The notes under the pieces are model-generated. The model saw nothing but the letters and a program-made list of their open reading frames with translations, did no database searches and was not told the origin of the DNA. From assembly GCA_017885365.1 (NCBI GenBank), contig JAFNGD010000338.1, forward strand, positions 1 to 5,444: a DNA stretch of 5,444 nucleotides, given 5' to 3'. Of the stretch, positions 4,750 through 5,444 are shown one piece after another. A program made the position numbers and the translations under genes. Positions within the stretch are counted from its first letter, which is position 1, and every line of letters starts with the position of its first letter. Origin of the DNA: Nitrospirota bacterium (GTDB lineage Bacteria; Nitrospirota; UBA9217).

Positions 4750-5444
4750 ATGAAAAAGCTTTTAGTGCTCTTCGGAATTGTTGCAGTTGTTGTGGTGAGC
4801 TATCTTGCGCTTACCACGGTTGCGCCGACCACCACGATGCCCACGGCGGTCGCGGCGGGCCCGACCTATTCGGCCACGCTGTACGTTGCCGGCCACGGAG
4901 GTCATTTCGCCCAGGCTGACGTGACCATCGATCCGAGCAATGCCGCTGATCCGGTGAAGATCACGAACCTGGACAAGATCGACATCGGTGACAGCAAGTC
5001 CCACGCGACCCATGATGCGCGGATCGACTCGAACGATCCCAACGTGCTGTTCTGGTCCACCTATATTCCCGACGCGAACAAGAAGATGCATGTCGGCAAG
5101 TCTGACCTGAAGACCGGCAAGGTCATTCAGGACGTCACCCTGACGCCGGACGCGACCCGCGCCCCGGGCGAGAAGCCCCCGCTATACTGCGCCTCGGGCC
5201 AGAGCAAGGAGTACTACATGCCGGTGTTCATGGGCACGGAAGGCTATGTGGACGTGTTCAGCAAGAAGGACCTCTCGCACAAGCATCGCGTGTTCATCAG
5301 CGATATGGGCTATGCCAAGGGCTCCTACAAGTTCACGCACGGCACGAACTCGCCTGACTTCAAGACTTGGGTGTTCACCATGAACCAGGTGAAGGACGGC
5401 AAGATGACCGGCGATGTGGACTTCGTGCTCGTTGATATGGCACA
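4750..5444 (+). CDS. Exported histidine-rich probable beta-propeller protein, 3' end missing
   Basis: The first 231 residues are in the window and the frame is open to the edge. The N-terminus (MKKLLVLF, then a valine-rich stretch to about residue 22) is a signal peptide or membrane anchor. A possible cleavage site lies at AVA-A near residue 35, so the protein acts outside the cytoplasm. After this, similar units recur: VLFWSTY..MHVGKSDLKTGKVIQDV (100-129), YMPVFMGTEGYVDVFSKKDLSHKHRVFI (156-183) and KTWVFTMNQV..VDFVLVDM (205-230). This strand-turn-strand pattern resembles blades of YVTN/nitrous-oxide-reductase-like beta-propellers. Histidines are frequent (49, 52, 85, 88, 114, 177, 179, 197), often as HxH or HxxH pairs, and there is one cysteine (147). 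This suggests metal binding. I do not recognise the family. The copper chaperone just upstream makes copper plausible, but that is inference. Codon use is GC-rich like the rest of the region. Confidence 0.8.
   Translation, partial: MKKLLVLFGIVAVVVVSYLALTTVAPTTTMPTAVAAGPTYSATLYVAGHGGHFAQADVTIDPSNAADPVKITNLDKIDIGDSKSHATHDARIDSNDPNVLFWSTYIPDANKKMHVGKSDLKTGKVIQDVTLTPDATRAPGEKPPLYCASGQSKEYYMPVFMGTEGYVDVFSKKDLSHKHRVFISDMGYAKGSYKFTHGTNSPDFKTWVFTMNQVKDGKMTGDVDFVLVDMA

Noticed and set aside
4762..5091. Minus-strand frame of 109 codons opposite the histidine-rich gene
   Set aside because: It is a shadow of the plus-strand gene, which has an ideal ribosome binding site and signal peptide. The antisense product is rich in R, G and V without motifs.

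Overview
The window looks like a piece of a Gram-negative bacterial chromosome. Most coding DNA is GC-rich by eye. The lineage cannot be fixed from the sequence. Having atpB-atpE as a short unit apart from the other ATP synthase genes, together with a ferritin-like protein and a PCu(A)C-type copper lipoprotein, would suit an uncultured Nitrospirota or Deltaproteobacteria-like organism, but that is only an inference.

Left part, reading leftward (minus strand): the first 18 codons of gltX (glutamyl-tRNA synthetase) run off the left edge. They are preceded by a good -10 box and a 37-nt all-purine tract with four G-runs. Next is an AT-richer gene for a secreted protein of about 209 residues that I do not recognise (weak SH3-like features), with its own promoter. 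Upstream of that promoter is a REP-like palindromic repeat. A strong terminator then closes the atpB-atpE operon, which encodes subunits a and c of the F-type ATP synthase Fo motor. That operon starts from a TTGACA promoter at 2386-2414, and its 148-nt intercistronic gap can form two hairpins.

Middle: divergent from atpB is a plus-strand gene for a TIM-barrel metal enzyme of the xylose-isomerase-like/AP-endonuclease-2 superfamily, with an extended -10 promoter. It converges on a minus-strand ferritin-like gene, and the two share a bidirectional terminator. The ferritin promoter overlaps a Fur-box-like sequence, which suggests iron control.

Right part (plus strand): a PCu(A)C-type copper-chaperone lipoprotein gene is followed 191 nt later by a gene that runs off the right edge. 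The latter encodes an exported, histidine-rich protein whose repeats suggest a beta-propeller. The two may form a pair in which the chaperone supplies copper to the exported protein. This is the least ordinary part of the window, but it remains a hypothesis. No CRISPR array, insertion sequence, tRNA, rRNA or replication origin was seen.
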